Shown: positions 1 to 14,523, counted from the stretch's first letter. The stretch is DNA of 64,000 nucleotides from Ficedula albicollis (GCF_000247815.1 NC_021676.1:5965832-6029831), one strand, 5' to 3'. Notes: generated by a model not told the origin, from the letters alone. Numbers and translations are program-made.

Positions 1-710
1 TTTATGGAAAGCTCTGTAAACTCATCCCAGAGATCCCTGGGGATTGAGGCAGATGGTCCTGGAGCTCGGTGACAGTTTATTTCCTTAGGGAATTTCACGT
101 TCCCTGTAGGGAAATTTAGACATTGTGAGAAAAGAACAGCTCCTGAGCTCCTTTCCTGGGTACAGAGCACTCGACTCTCCACTGCTGCGGTGGCACAGGG
201 GTCCCCTGGCCCCACCTAGGCAGGTTTCCCTTGTTGCACAGTCTCTGTTCCCAGGGACTGCTGCATCCTGGTGGCACCTCTGGGCTCATCAGTGTCACCC
301 TGGGGGTTTGTGCATGGTCAGGGCTCCTTCCCTGGGAGCCATCCCAGCAGCTCCAGCAGCTCCCAGCCAGGGATGGGGGAGCACCAATCCCTCCGTGGCT
401 CAGGGCTGCTGGGTGATTGATTTGCATTCCCACACTCACCCCCAGCTCTCCCTGTCCATCCCACATGTGCTTCTCCACGGTGGGAAGCAGGTGCAGCCTG
501 TATGGGATCCATCTGGAGAGCGTTTGGGCTCGCTGTGCTGCGGGATAAATCACAGCACGAGGAGCAGAGCAGGAGGCAGAGCCAGCCAGGGCTGCTGCTT
601 TGGAGGGGATGTTTTCCAGCCCCAAAGCTGCTCACAGCCTGCTCTGCTTTGCTGTTATCTCAGGGATGTTATCTCCCTCAGCCTCATGACAAACGCCCTG
701 AGATTTTTGC
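1..710. other. unique non-coding DNA, no feature seen
   Basis: Open frames on both strands overlap one another and show no recognisable protein sequence, so they look like chance frames in GC-rich DNA. I see no repeat or RNA gene here. Confidence 0.6.
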
Positions 711-907
711 CTGGAATCACAGGATACTGAGGTTGGAAAAACCTTCAGGATCGAGTCCAAGCTATGTCTAATCCCCACCTTATCACCAGCCCAGAGCACT
801 GAGTGCCACATCCAGGCCTTCCTGGCACACCTCCAGGGATGGGCACTCCAAACCAGCCCCTTCCAAGGCCTGACCACCCTTTCCATGAAGAAATTTCTGC
901 TCATGTC
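711..907 (-). mobile_element. CR1 LINE fragment, part A (interrupted by LTR copy 1)
   Basis: The plus strand reads 'GGTTGGAAAAACCTTCAGGATCGAGTCCAA', the reverse complement of a CR1 3' end, followed by the usual 'CCAGGGATGGGCACTCCA' and 'CCCTTTCCATGAAGAAATTTC' blocks. It stops at ATGTC, where an LTR begins. The missing continuation resumes at 1968. The fragment is 5'-truncated and carries no coding capacity. Confidence 0.85.
903..907. repeat. target-site duplication ATGTC (left)
   Basis: ATGTC directly precedes the LTR start at 908 and recurs at 1968-1972, where the CR1 resumes. The extended 6-mers are CATGTC and AATGTC. A 5-6 bp duplication fits retroviral integration. Confidence 0.6.
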
Positions 908-1967
<1,060 letters not shown>

Positions 1968-2021
1968 ATGTCCAACCTGAACCTCCCCAGCACAGCTAGA
2001 GGCTGTTTCCTCTCATGGCTG
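1968..2021 (-). mobile_element. CR1 LINE fragment, part B
   Basis: 'ATGTCCAACCTGAACCTCCC' followed by an AGCACAGCTAGAGGC stretch is the block that normally follows 'AAGAAATTTCTTCCTGATGTC' in CR1. It continues the fragment at 711-907 across the LTR insertion. Confidence 0.8.
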
Positions 2022-3387
2022 CAGCACAGCCCTGCCTGCTCTGCTCTCCCACAAATGGTGAATTGAGTGGCTGAAAGAGAAGCAATTTGCATCAAGGATT
2101 ACCTGGGAGAGGAATCCCAGAGCTGGAGATCTCCAGCTGGATGCCATCAATCCCTGACAGGAAAAACCCTCTGGCAGGTATGGCTGGAGTGACCAGAGGC
2201 TGTGCTGGTCACAGTGTGTAAATAAAGCTCAGCCAGGATGGAGAAAGTGGTGGGGCAGGCCAGGACGGATTATCCCAGTAAATTTAGGGATGAGGCTTGA
2301 CTCATCCTCACACCAGCACGACAGCAATCCTCCCCCCCCACCAAAACCCCTCCTCAGGAACCACCAGGACCCTGTTGCTCACATATTCCCTCCTGCCCTA
2401 TTCCTTCATGTGCTCATTCCCAGCCTGGTTTGGGTGATTTTAACCCCTGGCCCCATTTCTTTCCTTTGATCTCCGCAGAGTTTATGGAATTATATCCATC
2501 CCCTTGCCCTTTTCAGCTCAGCGAAAGCTCCTCCTGACATGACAGAAATCCAAGAAATCAGCAGCTCAGGAGGTTGGAAATAAGGCTGAATCCTTCCTAA
2601 AGCCAGACACTCAGCACCAAGAGGGGTCAGTGATCCCGGGCTCCTTCCCCTCTGCCTCCTGCCCTCCGTCTGGGGAGATGATGGGAAGCAGACGAGGCAC
2701 ACTCCGGACACCCGGCTGCTTCCAGGTACGCTCATGGCTTGTGTCTCTGGAGCAGAGTGTTCATCCCAGAGGAGACACAGACCTCCCACCCAGAGACCCC
2801 GGGAGCACTCCCACATCCCAGCTTCCTCCTGGGAAGGAGGCAGAGGCAGGGGCAGCAGCAGCAGAGAGTGAAGCTCAGTCTGGGATAGGACACGTGTGCG
2901 TCCTGCCAGGGACACGTCCCTGCAGGAAGGGTTTGGGATTCGGGGTGTCTCACTGTCTCATCCCCTGCTGAAAGGGAAGGCTTGGGAATGGTGTTTAACC
3001 CTCTGGGGGCTTCACACAGTGCACCCCTGCATGGCCAGGGAAGAGGATCCATCACCTTCCCTCCTTCTGCCTGCAGGTAAAATAAACACGGCTGCAAAAA
3101 CACCCGGCAAGGTCACTCCACTTGCTCCTGCACATCCCAGCTCTCACACTCTCCCTCTGCCTGTCCCTCTGATCCTCCCAACCTCTGGTCTCACATCCTG
3201 TCCCCCATGGAGCAGCTGGGGGTGCATGGAGCCCCAGCTGGGAGCAGAGGGGATGGAAACAGCACGGGGCTGAGGCCGAGAAGCTGCCAAGGCCCATAAA
3301 TAAGGGAATTCTGTTTGCTTTCTCCTTGTCCGGCCTGTACAAATATTTACTGCCCCAGTGACCCGTGCAGGCAGCACAGGCAGCAGA
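2022..3387. other. unique non-coding DNA
   Basis: No repeat family or gene is recognised. Open frames up to about 140 codons overlap on both strands without recognisable protein sequence. A C8 tract lies near 2331. Confidence 0.6.
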
Positions 3388-3590
3388 TCCTGGAATGGTT
3401 TGGGTTGGAAAGGACCTTAAGGGTGATCTATCCCTTACCATGGACATCTTTCACTATCCCAGGTTGCTTCCAGCCCTGTCCAAGCTGGCCTTGGACACTT
3501 CCAGGGATGGGCCAGCCACAGCTTCTCTGGGCAACTTCTGCTAGGGTCTCCCCACCCTCACAGGGAACAATTTCCTTTAGGGATTTGCAG
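3388..3590 (-). mobile_element. CR1 LINE fragment
   Basis: 'TGGTTTGGGTTGGAAAGGACC' to 'CACCCTCACAGGGAACAATTTC' gives the full set of CR1 3'-end blocks in reverse, including 'CCAGGGATGGGCCAGCCACAG'. It is 5'-truncated. Confidence 0.9.
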
Positions 3591-5047
3591 GTTGCTCTTG
3601 GAGCAGCTGGTGGGACTGGAGAGCAGAACTAGGTTGCTCTTTGCCTGCCCTGCCATCCCTCAGGGGTGAGGACAGAGGTGTGGATGATAATGGACGGGAA
3701 AGTGTTGAAAGTGCTGGCTCAGGAATGCCACACTCAACTGGCCCAGCTGGGATTTGCTGGTGGGAGGCTGGACCAGCCCCCATCCTGTATTTAGGGCAGG
3801 GAGGAGGGGAGGGATGGGATGCTCTGGGTTACCTCAGGGCTGCAGGTCAGGTGTGGGGACCAGGGCCACTGTGAGACTCTTGGATGAGTGACTCAAACAT
3901 TTCAGAGGAGCTCTGGCAGATTTCTTTACCTTTAGGTAAAGATGTGCTTTGAGCCTGGTTTTTCCAAGTTTCCCTGCAGTCAGGTTTTTTGGTGGATGCT
4001 CAGGCTGGGACACAGCTCAGATGGCACCAATGGAGGAGCAGAGACATTTTCCCTTTCCTGGTAGGTCTGCCCTTGCTCTCTCTTCCCTCTGACCTGCTGC
4101 ATTACACGTGTATCCCTGTAATCTTCCTACGAGGGACCTGGGAATATATGGAAATGTGAAATGTCCTCCTTGCCCTTTCAGCATCCCCAGTGCTGGCAAA
4201 GATCCGCATCCAGCCTGACCTGGGGATGAACAGCTTCACTAACAGCTTTCTTTTGTAATATCGCAGCCTGGAGGAGTTAATTATCTCCAAATATTGAAAA
4301 GGGCAGATGGATTTTGTCGGATTTCCTCGGCTGTGTAATTTTGGTGCCCCAGAGATGCTGTTTGGTCTGGCTGGGCTGAGTGACACCTCATTGCACCCAG
4401 GTGCAAATGTCACAGCAGCGCCGTGCTGCCTCCCTCTCCTGGTGTTTGCCCACCAGGGAGAAGTGGTTTTTCCAGGCTGGCCTGGATTTGTAGAACTGCT
4501 GATGCTCCCAACTCGCTGTGGCCAGATGAGGATGGACCCTGGCAGCTCTGCAAACTTCCAGCCCTGGATTTAAAGCCTGAGTGTGGAGTGGAAGGCAGAG
4601 CTGCAGCCCCAGCTGGCTCGAGCTGACACACAAATGTCAGGGAGAGCTTGGAGCGCATCCTGTGTGTGGATGCAGGAGAGGTTACTCCTGACGAGCAGCC
4701 CTGGCTGCAGCTGGCTGGAACACAGCCCGTCTCGGCCCCTCTTTCATCACTCCATTCCTCCAAACTCCTCTCTGGGGTTCTGGGGAGCTGTGCTAAGGCT
4801 CTGGCAGGGAAATGAGGGGCGGGTGTGGAGGTTTGCCTTCCCTTGGGGGGCGTGTTCCCCTTTCCCTGCTGGAAAAAGCTGCTCTTGGCTCTCTCTTCCC
4901 TGCCGCTCCAACGGGTGGGCAGAACCTTTGTGGGGGTGCAGAACCTTTAGGGATGGGGATTTTTGGTATGATGCTTAGCACAGAAATAAATTCCCCTTTG
5001 TTCTTCCAGCTCCTCCATCCCCTCTGCTTTTTGGTGGTTTAGATGTG
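3591..5047. other. unique non-coding DNA
   Basis: Nothing recognisable on either strand. A few AT-rich stretches (4240-4310) sit in GC-rich background. Confidence 0.6.
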
Positions 5048-6128
<1,081 letters not shown>

Positions 6129-8554
6129 GTTATTGCCAGCATGAGGTCAGAGTTTGCATCCTCCAGAGGAGCAGATATCCATGGAAGAGGCAGGTGTGCC
6201 ACCAGCTTTAATGTGCCACCAGGTTTTTAACGTGCCATCTCATCCGGGCGTGCTCAGCCGAGACTAAGTCGAGATGTTCCTGCTGAACTCCCTTTAATCT
6301 CCGCTTGTTTGCCAAGCACAGCAATCTCCCCACGCAGCTCTGGGAAGCTGGTGAGGTGGAGGTGACTGCTAAAGAGGAGACAAACACACCGATTTTATTA
6401 TTTTGTGGGGGTTTAACACAGGAATGAACTTCGGGAGACCTTTGCAAGGCTCCCCTTCTGTTCCTGGGCAGAGCTTGACTCCGGTGTTCGTCGGAATCTG
6501 GGTCAAACAGCTCAAGGGCCTGTCTGGGAGGGTTTGCCAAGTGCTGGAGTTGATTGGATCGGACTGGGGAGGGCAGTGACCACAGAGCTTCCCCCGGCCT
6601 CCAGCTGCTTTGACTTGCAATGCAAATGTTTTCTCCCGTCACCTCTTAATGATCCTTTTTCCCCTCGCGGGTGTATAATTTCCCCTGGAAGTCTCCAGTG
6701 AGTGGTTTCCATCAGAGTTATTTGTCCCTTTCTTTTCAACTGCTCTGGAATTGCAGAGCTGGCATGATGTGGGCTGGGAGCAGATTGAATTGCAGGATTT
6801 CATCTCTGGCTCGGTGCTGCCTTCCATGGGGCTGCAGTCGAGAGACACCAAACCTGGCTGGATATGGAGCAGGGGGCTGAAGTGGCTGGGTTTGCAGAGG
6901 GAACTTTGTTCTGGGGGAGCAGCATCGCTCCCCAGGCCCGGGATGGAGGAGGAGAAAGGAATGCTTGGCTCTGAGGAGCTGGGGAGGAAGGGGAGAGCAA
7001 ATGCTCTTCTGGGGGATACAATTGGAAAGACATCATAGAGGAGGAGTTCATAAATCCACGGGGCTTCTCCTGGCCAGGCTGATTCATCTGCACATCAAAG
7101 GGAACCGTGAGCCCCTCGGGTGGCTGCAGGAGCTGGGAGAGGGGGTGGCTGAAGGATGGGGCCCCCACATGTCACCCCCAAACACGTGTGCTGCAACACA
7201 CCTCAGAGGCAACGTCCAGGGGGGAAAAACCATTCCCTGCAGTCTGGGATGTACCTGCCTGGAATCTCCTCCCTGGATGAGGGATGCTGGAGCAGGATTG
7301 TCCTGGTGAGGGGCTCAGCTCTCTGGCCAGGTGTGCCCACCTGAGGGGAGGGGAGCTGCAGGATCCCACCCCAGGAATGAGGGGGGGTTGGTTGGGGCAC
7401 TAGAGCTCCGTTAAAAATCCCAAAGGATCTCGTGGATTTATGGAGACTACAGGGCCTGTCACTGTTCCCATATGGAATATCTTACCTTGCTGCCAAAATA
7501 CAGATCTGGGCACAAAATGACACCGGGATTAGTCTACGTGGTGTGGGAGGAGAGGAAAACAGCTTCAAGGGAATATTGGGAAGGATCACCTGCAATATTC
7601 CTGGTCAGAGTTTGGGCTTGCAGCCCTCCAGGTGACCTTTCCCATGGCACAGGAACATGTCGGACCTGCTGATGTGGGACCTGGGGACCCTGTGAGCTGT
7701 CACTTGTGTGGTTTCTCCTGTCCTGGAGCCAACACCCAGGGAGATGCCAGAGCCCCCGGCGGGAGCTCAGCCCATCTTCCAGCAGTTTTTCCTGTCCTCC
7801 TTGGTGCTCCCAGAGCAGAGTGAGCAGCTCTGGGGAAGAGAAGGCTCCATAAATCAAGCTGCTTTATCACCAGGCAGTGCTGCAGCTCAGCCCGGAGCCG
7901 GCTGCGGTCGGAGCGGGATGAATCCATCCCTGCCTTCCAAAGGTCAAGCCTTGAGCTCCCGACTTAGTGCTGACTTAGTCCCTACAAAGGCAGAATCCCC
8001 CTTGAAGCAATCGCTGGGGTCTCAGCTGCTCTATAAATAACGCAGCACCAAGGGGAAGCTGAGCCCGGCTCTGAAGCTCGTGGAGTGCTTGGGGATCCTT
8101 GGAAATGTTCAGTCCTGGGGTAACTTCCGATTTTAGCAGCAAAGGGAAGAACAGAGGCTCGGATCACAAAGTAGGAAAGGGTTTTTTTCCTTTTTTCAGC
8201 TCTTCTCCAGCCTGACTTCCTCCCTTTGACGGAGGAATCCCTGAGAAGTGCAGCCTTGCTCCGGGCTGTTTGGTCTGATCACCTCACAGGAGCTTTTTAG
8301 GGCATCACTGAGAGGATTCAAAGGGGAGGGAGTGCGGCAGGCAGATGGAATTTGCCATTCCTGCTGCCCTCTGCGTTCCCCAGCTCTTCGTTTCTCTCTA
8401 TCCAGCTCTTCTTTCCCAGTTTGGCTCGCTTTTCCCAAGCGGGGACGAGCTGTAGCTCCTGGGATTGCCCCAGCTCCGCTGGCCCCGCTCGATCGTGCCA
8501 GATAAATCACCCTGATTCCAAATTGATCGTTCTGGGATGTGGAAGAAAGCGGAG
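6129..8554. other. unique non-coding DNA
   Basis: No gene or repeat is recognised. The stretch 6225-6345 is repeat-free, with CpGs and AT-rich words such as CTTTAATCTCCGCTTG, but it shows nothing decisive. The remainder is GC-rich with only chance frames. Confidence 0.55.
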
Positions 8555-8740
8555 TGGGCGGATTTCCCCCATTAGGGTGCATTGATCACCATTACCGCGT
8601 GTAATCAGGGTTAATCTCAGGATTAATTGGGGGGATTTGCTGATGGAAACGATCGGCAATTTGTGTTACTTACTGCTCCATTCGCCTCTAATGGCTTAAT
8701 CAGATTACAGATTAAAAGTGGCTTCTTCCAGAGGATCTCC
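8555..8740. promoter_or_regulatory. AT-rich island with clustered homeodomain cores (candidate enhancer)
   Basis: Six TAATC/GATTA pentamers lie within 113 bp: 8602, 8612, 8621, 8697, 8703 and 8710. This is the core bound by K50 homeodomain proteins such as OTX, PITX and GSC. About 0.2 would be expected by chance in that length on both strands with equal base frequencies. The block is free of recognised repeats in a GC-rich setting. Enhancer function is inferred. Confidence 0.35.
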
Positions 8741-9026
8741 CTGGACTTCAGCAGGAGCCGGAGCACGGGGAGAGGGGCGCAGCCCGAGCATCTGGTTTGC
8801 GACTCGGAGATCAATTATCCAGACAGGAGGAGGGATGGAGGAAAGGGAGGATGGAAGAACTCTGCCAAGAGAGCACCCAGGGGCTGCAGCAGCCCAGGGG
8901 CTCACGGGGAGCTGGGGACAGAATAAAGCACGAGGAGGGGACAGGGGGCATTTTAAAAGGGTTCCTTTGATGTGGAAAAGGGGAAAAAAATTCTAACTCT
9001 CTTTTGACTCGCGCCAGGTGTGTGAT
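8741..9026. other. unique non-coding DNA, purine-rich
   Basis: Several G/A-rich stretches (8820-8950). No feature recognised. Confidence 0.55.
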
Positions 9027-9205
9027 GCAGAATCCCCGAGGTTGGAAAAGCCCCCCAGCGTCGAGTCCAGCCTGTCACTGATCCCCGCCAGAGCACTGAG
9101 TGCCACATCCAGGTGTTCCTTGGACACCTCCGCTCCAAACCTCCCTGGGCAGCCCATTCCAACCCCTGACCGCCTTTCTCAGGAAGAAATTCCTCCTGAT
9201 GTCTG
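9027..9205 (-). mobile_element. CR1 LINE fragment
   Basis: 'CAGAATCCCCGAGGTTGGAA' through 'CCATTCCAACCCCTGACC' to 'AAGAAATTCCTCCTGATGTC' on the plus strand, the same subtype as the copy at 711. Reverse orientation, 5'-truncated. Confidence 0.88.
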
Positions 9206-10477
9206 AGCTGAGAGCTGGGATGGGTGGCTCTGAATATGCTGCCACTGGCAGAATTAGTTCTTGGGCTCTCTGGGGAGGGAGCAGGACTAATTTCAGCTCA
9301 GCAGGTCTTTAAATGGTGATTCTGCAGCAAATAAATTAAGGTTGATGAGCTGAGACTGATCAAACTTAATGACAGAAAGGGGTCTTGTCCTGCAAAGATT
9401 CATCAGGCAGGAGCTGAAAGCCTCTGAACTCCACGAGCTCAGTAGATTATAAAGGCAGGAGGGTCTATCCATGAATATAAAGGATGCAGGAGAGGAGTCT
9501 GGCAGGAGCAGCAATCACCTGCAGCTCCCCCACCCACGGAACAGGACACAACGGGGAGAAATCGGCAACTGTCAAGTCCAGCTCTGCTGTGGGCAGGCAA
9601 AAATGTATTTATCTGCTCCTTGGAAGTGCATTCCCATCAATTCACCTCTGCAGCTGGGGCTGGAGGGACGTGGGGAGGCTCAGTCTCACCTCATCCCTAA
9701 TCTGGGCCGTATCGATTGAGGTTTGATCCGTGGCAGTCAGAAGTGCTGGAAATCTATTTATCCAGCTCTTTATAAAGACATTAGCAAAGCTGAAGGGGAA
9801 AAAAAAAAGGGAAAGGGAATGTTTCAAGTGGCTGCTGACAAGTTGGAGCAGTTTAATAAATCACTGGTAATAAACTGCCTCCCGTGTGCTGGGAAATGCC
9901 ACTGGCTGCCCTAGAAAGCCCTTGGTGATGGAACAGGCACCACTCACAGCTCAGAAATCCAGGGCAGGGGGCTGGGAACGAGTTCTGGCTGCTCCCTGCT
10001 GTTACAGGTGTGGCTGTGCTGGGATGTGCTCCCCACTCTGTGGATAAATCCAGGGGGGAGTGTAATTCCTGGGGAGGGTGTCTCTGCCAGGAGCTGCTCC
10101 TCATCAATTAGGAGCTGAGCAGGAAGGGGCAGCCCATTCCTCATGCCTGGCCAACACTCCCTTCTTTCCACAGCATCCTTATCTGTTCCAGGGAGGGCAG
10201 CAGCAGCAGCCCTGAGCTTCTGCCATCCCTCTCTTTTGGGATTAGGGAAAGGCCCTCCCTGCTTTTAGCAGAGCCAGCAGTGCCAGCTGCTGCTCCTCAC
10301 TTTTTCCAGGCCTTTGAAATGCAGCAGCTCCAGCTGGGGCAGGGGCTTGGGGGGCCAAAGGACAAGGATTTGGGCAGGGAAGGGGCAAATCCCAAGGATG
10401 GATTTCAAGAGCCTCAAAGGTGTGTTTAGACTAAGTGGAGGGGAGTGCCAGGACACAGGGAATGGCTTCCCCAGGGA
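9206..10477. other. unique non-coding DNA
   Basis: No gene seen. The stretch 9305-9385 is AT-rich (TTTAAATGG, AATAAATTAAGG) and could be regulatory, but nothing supports a specific call. A short A9 tract lies near 9800. Confidence 0.55.
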
Positions 10478-10720
10478 ATGGCTTCCCACTGCCAGAGGGC
10501 AGGGTTGGATGGGATATTGGGAAGGAAATCTGCCCTGTGGGGGTGGGGAGGCCCTGGAATGGATTTCCCAGAGAACCTGTGGCTGCTCTATCCCTGGAAG
10601 TGTCCAAGGCCATGTTGGGCTTGGAGCAGCCTGGGCTAGTGGAAGGTGTCCCTGCCCAGGGAAGGGGTTGAAATGAGATGAGCTTTAAGGTCCTTCCCAA
10701 CCCAATCATTCCATGATTTT
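10478..10720 (+). mobile_element. CR1 LINE 3' fragment
   Basis: Sense-oriented CR1: 'TTGGATGGGATATTGGGAAG', then 'TATCCCTGGAAGTGTCCAAGG', 'CTTGGAGCAGCCTGGGCTAG', 'GGTGTCCCTGCCCAGGGAA' and a degenerate 3' tail 'CAATCATTCCATGATTTT'. Confidence 0.9.
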
Positions 10721-12424
10721 GACTCTGAAGAGTCTGGGCTGGGAAGGGACAAATTCCTGGGGCTCAGCCAATCCACCGGCAGAGACAAATACCACCTTGG
10801 GCAGTGAAACTCCAGGAGTTTTTGGTGTTTCCTGGCAGCCCTCAAATCATCCCAATTCCAAAATCTGGCAGGGCTGTGTGGCTCTGTCAGCCACACCAGG
10901 GAGCTCAGGGACATCCTGCTGTGCCCATTACATCCAGGGAAAAATTAATTTATTTTTTTTATCCACACTTGGCTAAGTGTTGGGAATCTGCAGCCTTTGA
11001 AAGGGACCTGCTTAGAAACTGTTCTATCCCAGAACATCCACATGAAAATGTGGAGAACTCCTGTGTGAGACCTGGCTCTGAGCACTGCTGTGCTCTCAGG
11101 CCATGAGGGGTTCCAGGAGAGCTTTGCAAAGCATCACCTACAGATAATCTCCTGCTCCTCAGGCACATTTTTCCATAAACCAAACAGAACAGGGATGAGG
11201 GGGTCAGCGGTAATTTCTTATTTTTATTTGGATGCAAACAGAGCCACAACACGAGATCTGTGCAGACAGATACTGTTCCTGGGGGAAAGCAGGCAGTTAT
11301 AATAAAAAAATATCAAGACTTTATTAGTCTGGGGGATTTTTTTCCTCTCCACCCCATATGGAGTGTAGAGAGCAATCCCTTTTCCTCCTCCAAGCTCTGG
11401 CTCTGAGGAGCTCAGCTGTGCTGTGTTCCTGTGCCAGGTGTGATTCCCAAAACCCTTGGCAAGCAGGAGCTGCTCTGTTATTTGGTTTTTTTTTTTTTTT
11501 ACTGTTTCTTTATTAAAAAACCCCAAGCCCCAGACAGGTCGCTCTGTTTGGTGCCTTCCTGAGGCCTCTGCTCACCCCTGGGATAAACAGCCCAACATTT
11601 CCATCACTCCTGCATATTCCCAAGCCATCCCACCCGGATCTGCTCCCAGATTGCTGCAGGTCTCCCACATCCATATCCTCCTCCTCCTCCTGGCAGCTCC
11701 CTGACTTTAATCTCCCATCTCCTGGCAGCCAGGTGGGTGCTTTGCCACCACTGCTGCCTCTTTGCCATCCAAGGAATCCAAACCGCAGCAGGCTGGGACA
11801 ATCTGCCCTCAGAAATGCTGGATTTTGGGAAACCATTTAGCTTGCTTCTTCAAGTGCTTCCAAAGTCACTCCCTGCAGCTTGGAGTGTTGTTTATTTTGG
11901 AAAGAAGCTCTTTTCCAGAGCCTGGGAATGTCCAGGACCTGTGGATCTTCCCCCCCCCCAGACCAAGCTGAAGCTGCAGGATCCCCCCCAGTTTTTCCAA
12001 GTGTTTCACCAGCTTTCCCCCCTCTTCTGCCTCCCAACAACCCGTGATTTTTCACGGCACAGGTGGGTCAGAAGATGTTTTTCCTCCTTTCTGGTCCCTG
12101 CAGCCACATTGGGTGGGGAAAAGCAGCGCTGGAGGTGGCTCAGCACCTCTGGGATCATTTCCCAGCCCAGGAGCTCTTGGCTGGGCAGAGGATCTGCTGC
12201 CTTCCCCATTCCTGGATCAAGCCACATGGGTTTTATGGTTCTGATTATCACTTTCTCCCTTTTGGAGGAGGTTTAAGAGCAAGTGCTCAGCAAACAGTGT
12301 TGGTGCTTGGCAAGGCGACCGCAGAGCCCATCTGTTGCTCCTTACATCGTTCAGCTGCTCCTGCTTCCCATGCCAGCCTGATTCCTGTTAAATGGAGCCT
12401 CCCCAGGTCAGCAGAGCCGAGCAG
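10721..12424. other. unique non-coding DNA
   Basis: Contains a T15 tract at 11486-11500 and a pyrimidine-rich CTCCTCCTCCTCC stretch near 11675-11695. No gene or transposon is recognised. Confidence 0.55.
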
Positions 12425-12555
12425 CTCCTAAATTAGCCGAGCCATTAATCAGGCCCGTCCGGGTTAGTGCAGGGTGTCCACGCCCTCCCCCTCACGCCCA
12501 TAAATTCAGGAGGGTTTTAAGATCTTCAAGGCTTCCCCGGAATCGCGCTCTCGGT
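12425..12555. promoter_or_regulatory. CpG-containing island with ATTA motifs (weak candidate)
   Basis: Repeat-free block with CCATTAATCAGG, CCCATAAATTCAGG and clustered CpGs (CCCGTCCGGG, CGCGCTCTCGG) directly upstream of the pentamer array. It resembles conserved non-coding DNA in texture only. Confidence 0.2.
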
Positions 12556-12731
12556 GCCCTCCACCCCCTTGCCGGCGCTGGTGACAAGTACACACAGCTT
12601 AATTGGTTGGCATGGGAAAGGGCTGACATTAATTGGCTGTCTTTGGCACGCGGGCTCCCCGTGCCTCCCAGGGATCTTATCAATCCCATCTCGGCGAGCA
12701 GCGGCTGCCGGGGAGATGGGGCTGATTCCTC

Positions 12732-12770
12732 CCTGCTGCTGCTGCTGCCGCTGATGATGATGATGGAAAT
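12732..12770 (+). repeat. trinucleotide tract (CTG)n/(ATG)n
   Basis: CTGCTGCTGCTGCCGCTG followed by ATGATGATGATGG. A short microsatellite. Confidence 0.8.
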
Positions 12771-12852
12771 TTGGGTTGGATTTGGCTGCGGAAGAGCAAT
12801 TTCCCAACCCGAGCTGGCAACGCCTGCAGCGGCTGGGGAAGGGTCTGTGGGA

Positions 12853-13300
12853 AGGGATGGGATGGGAGAAAGAAATGGGATAATGGGATGGGGATGGGAT
12901 GGGAATGGGGATGGGGATGGCATAAAGGGATAGGATGGGATAAAGGGACAGGATGGGATAGGATGGGAATGGGGATGGGATGGGATGGGATGGGATGGGA
13001 TGGGAATGAAAATGGGGATGCGATGGGATGGGATGATGGGATGGGATAAAGGGATGAGATGGAAAGGGAATGGTGATGGGAAGAGATAAAGGGATGGGGA
13101 TGGGATGGGAATGAAAATGGGGATGGGGATGTGATGGGATGGGATAAAGGGATGAGATGGAAAGGGAACGGTGATGGGATGGGATAAAGGGATGGGGATG
13201 GGAATGGGATGGGATTCATGGGATGAGATAAAGGGATTCATGGGATGGGAATGGGGATGGGATGGGATGGGATAGAATGATGGATGGGATGGGGATGGGG
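12853..13300 (+). repeat. GGGAT-based degenerate pentamer array
   Basis: About 450 bp of GGGAT and variants (GGGAAT, GGGGAT, GATAAA, GAAAAT). Longer sub-blocks recur, e.g. GGGATAAAGGGATGAGATGG near 13040 and 13142. The G-rich strand has many GGG runs. Open frames across it on the minus strand (Ser/Pro/His-rich) are a by-product of the repeat. Confidence 0.95.
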
Positions 13301-13719
13301 AGGACACAGCTCTGAGTAAGGAGCATCAGGATCCCCACAGATGCTGCTCCTGGAGTAAGAGGTGGGTGTGGACACCCCAACAGATTTTGGAGATTGAGAT
13401 CCCTCTCTCCTGCAGTTCTGTGCCTGTGGCATCAGGGGTGGCACAGCTGGATTGTCACCTCCCAGAGGGGAAGGTCCCTCTCCTCCCCTCCAGGAGCTGC
13501 CTCCTCCAGCATTTCCACTGGGCAGGGCCCGAGGAGCAGCTTTCTCCTTCCATGAGCCTTCCCGGGGGTGCAGCCTGATTTCCATTTAATCTGTCCTGTA
13601 CATTCCTTAATTTCGGTTTCATCCATCCTGTGCACTCACATATCAGAAAACGAGCTGAAAATTCCCGTTTTGGGAGCTGTGGATCTGTGTAGGGCTGTAT
13701 GTGTTGGGTCTCTGACAAG
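13301..13719. other. unique non-coding DNA
   Basis: No feature recognised. Confidence 0.55.
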
Positions 13720-14009
13720 TTCCAATAGCCGGTTTAACTTCTTCTAAGGGACAAATTTCCTAATTCCTGGTCATGTTTGTTTTCACATCTCTCCCTTTAC
13801 CTGATTAATTTTTAACTCATCCTCATAATTAACCGTGAAAGACAGCAGCTGTCCCCCTCTCCAACAATCCCTGCCCCATCAGGGAGCAGAGCTGGTGCTG
13901 GGAGGAACTGGTTTCTGGTAGCGTTAACAATAAAAAAAATCATTTGATGCCTTTTTTATGGCCTGGTTATGACTCTCTGCCTTTCCTCTATTTATTTAAT
14001 TGGGGCTGA
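13720..14009. promoter_or_regulatory. AT-rich repeat-free block (candidate regulatory)
   Basis: Contains TGATTAATTTTTAACTC, CATAATTAACCGTG, GTTAACAATAAAAAAAATC and TTTATTTAATTGG. The composition differs sharply from the GC-rich neighbours. Function is not shown. Confidence 0.25.
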
Positions 14010-14523
14010 AATGGCCCCAAATCCCTTTCTGGTGCCACCAGTTGCTCTGTCTCAGCATTTACTGGGGTTTGGAGAGTTTGTGATGGCAAAGCCAAAGAAA
14101 AGCCCTGTGAGGGCTCAGGGTGATGCTCTCAGGTAGATTTGCTGTTGGATTCGTGGCTTTTCCAATCCGAGTTTCTATCAATCACCTCTGGAAGTGGTGG
14201 GGATTCTCTAATCCAAGTGGGCAAAGTCTTCCTTTCCACGTTTTTGGAATTGAACTCGTATCTTATTCAAATTTTGGGGGCCGAAAATGGAAGAAGTCAG
14301 AGGAAAAGAGAAAGAACAGGGTCAGCTCGGCCTCCAGGTCCTCCTGTCCGTTCCCTGGGATGGTTCCCAGAGCAGGCACCTTCCTGCCCCCGGCTCTGCC
14401 CTTCGCCCTTTCACATCCAGGGAACTGGTGGCAGTTCGGAACAAAGCCCTCAACGGGCTGAAGAGGAGACGATAGCCGGGCTTTTCACACCTTTTAATAA
14501 AAAGAACGTCTGGGTTAAAGGAG
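14010..14523. repeat. 529-bp direct duplication, copy 1
   Basis: Runs from AATGGCCCCAAATCCC to GGGTTAAAGGAG and recurs at offset +529 without a difference that I can see. The translated frames in both copies are identical. The boundary after 14523/14524 is an adapter, not genomic sequence. Confidence 0.97.

Noticed and set aside
12853..13300. Interstitial telomere repeat
   Set aside because: Units are GGGAT pentamers and variants, not TTAGGG.
12492..13307. Ser/Pro/His-rich 271-codon frame on the minus strand
   Set aside because: Runs through the GGGAT array; composition is dictated by the repeat.
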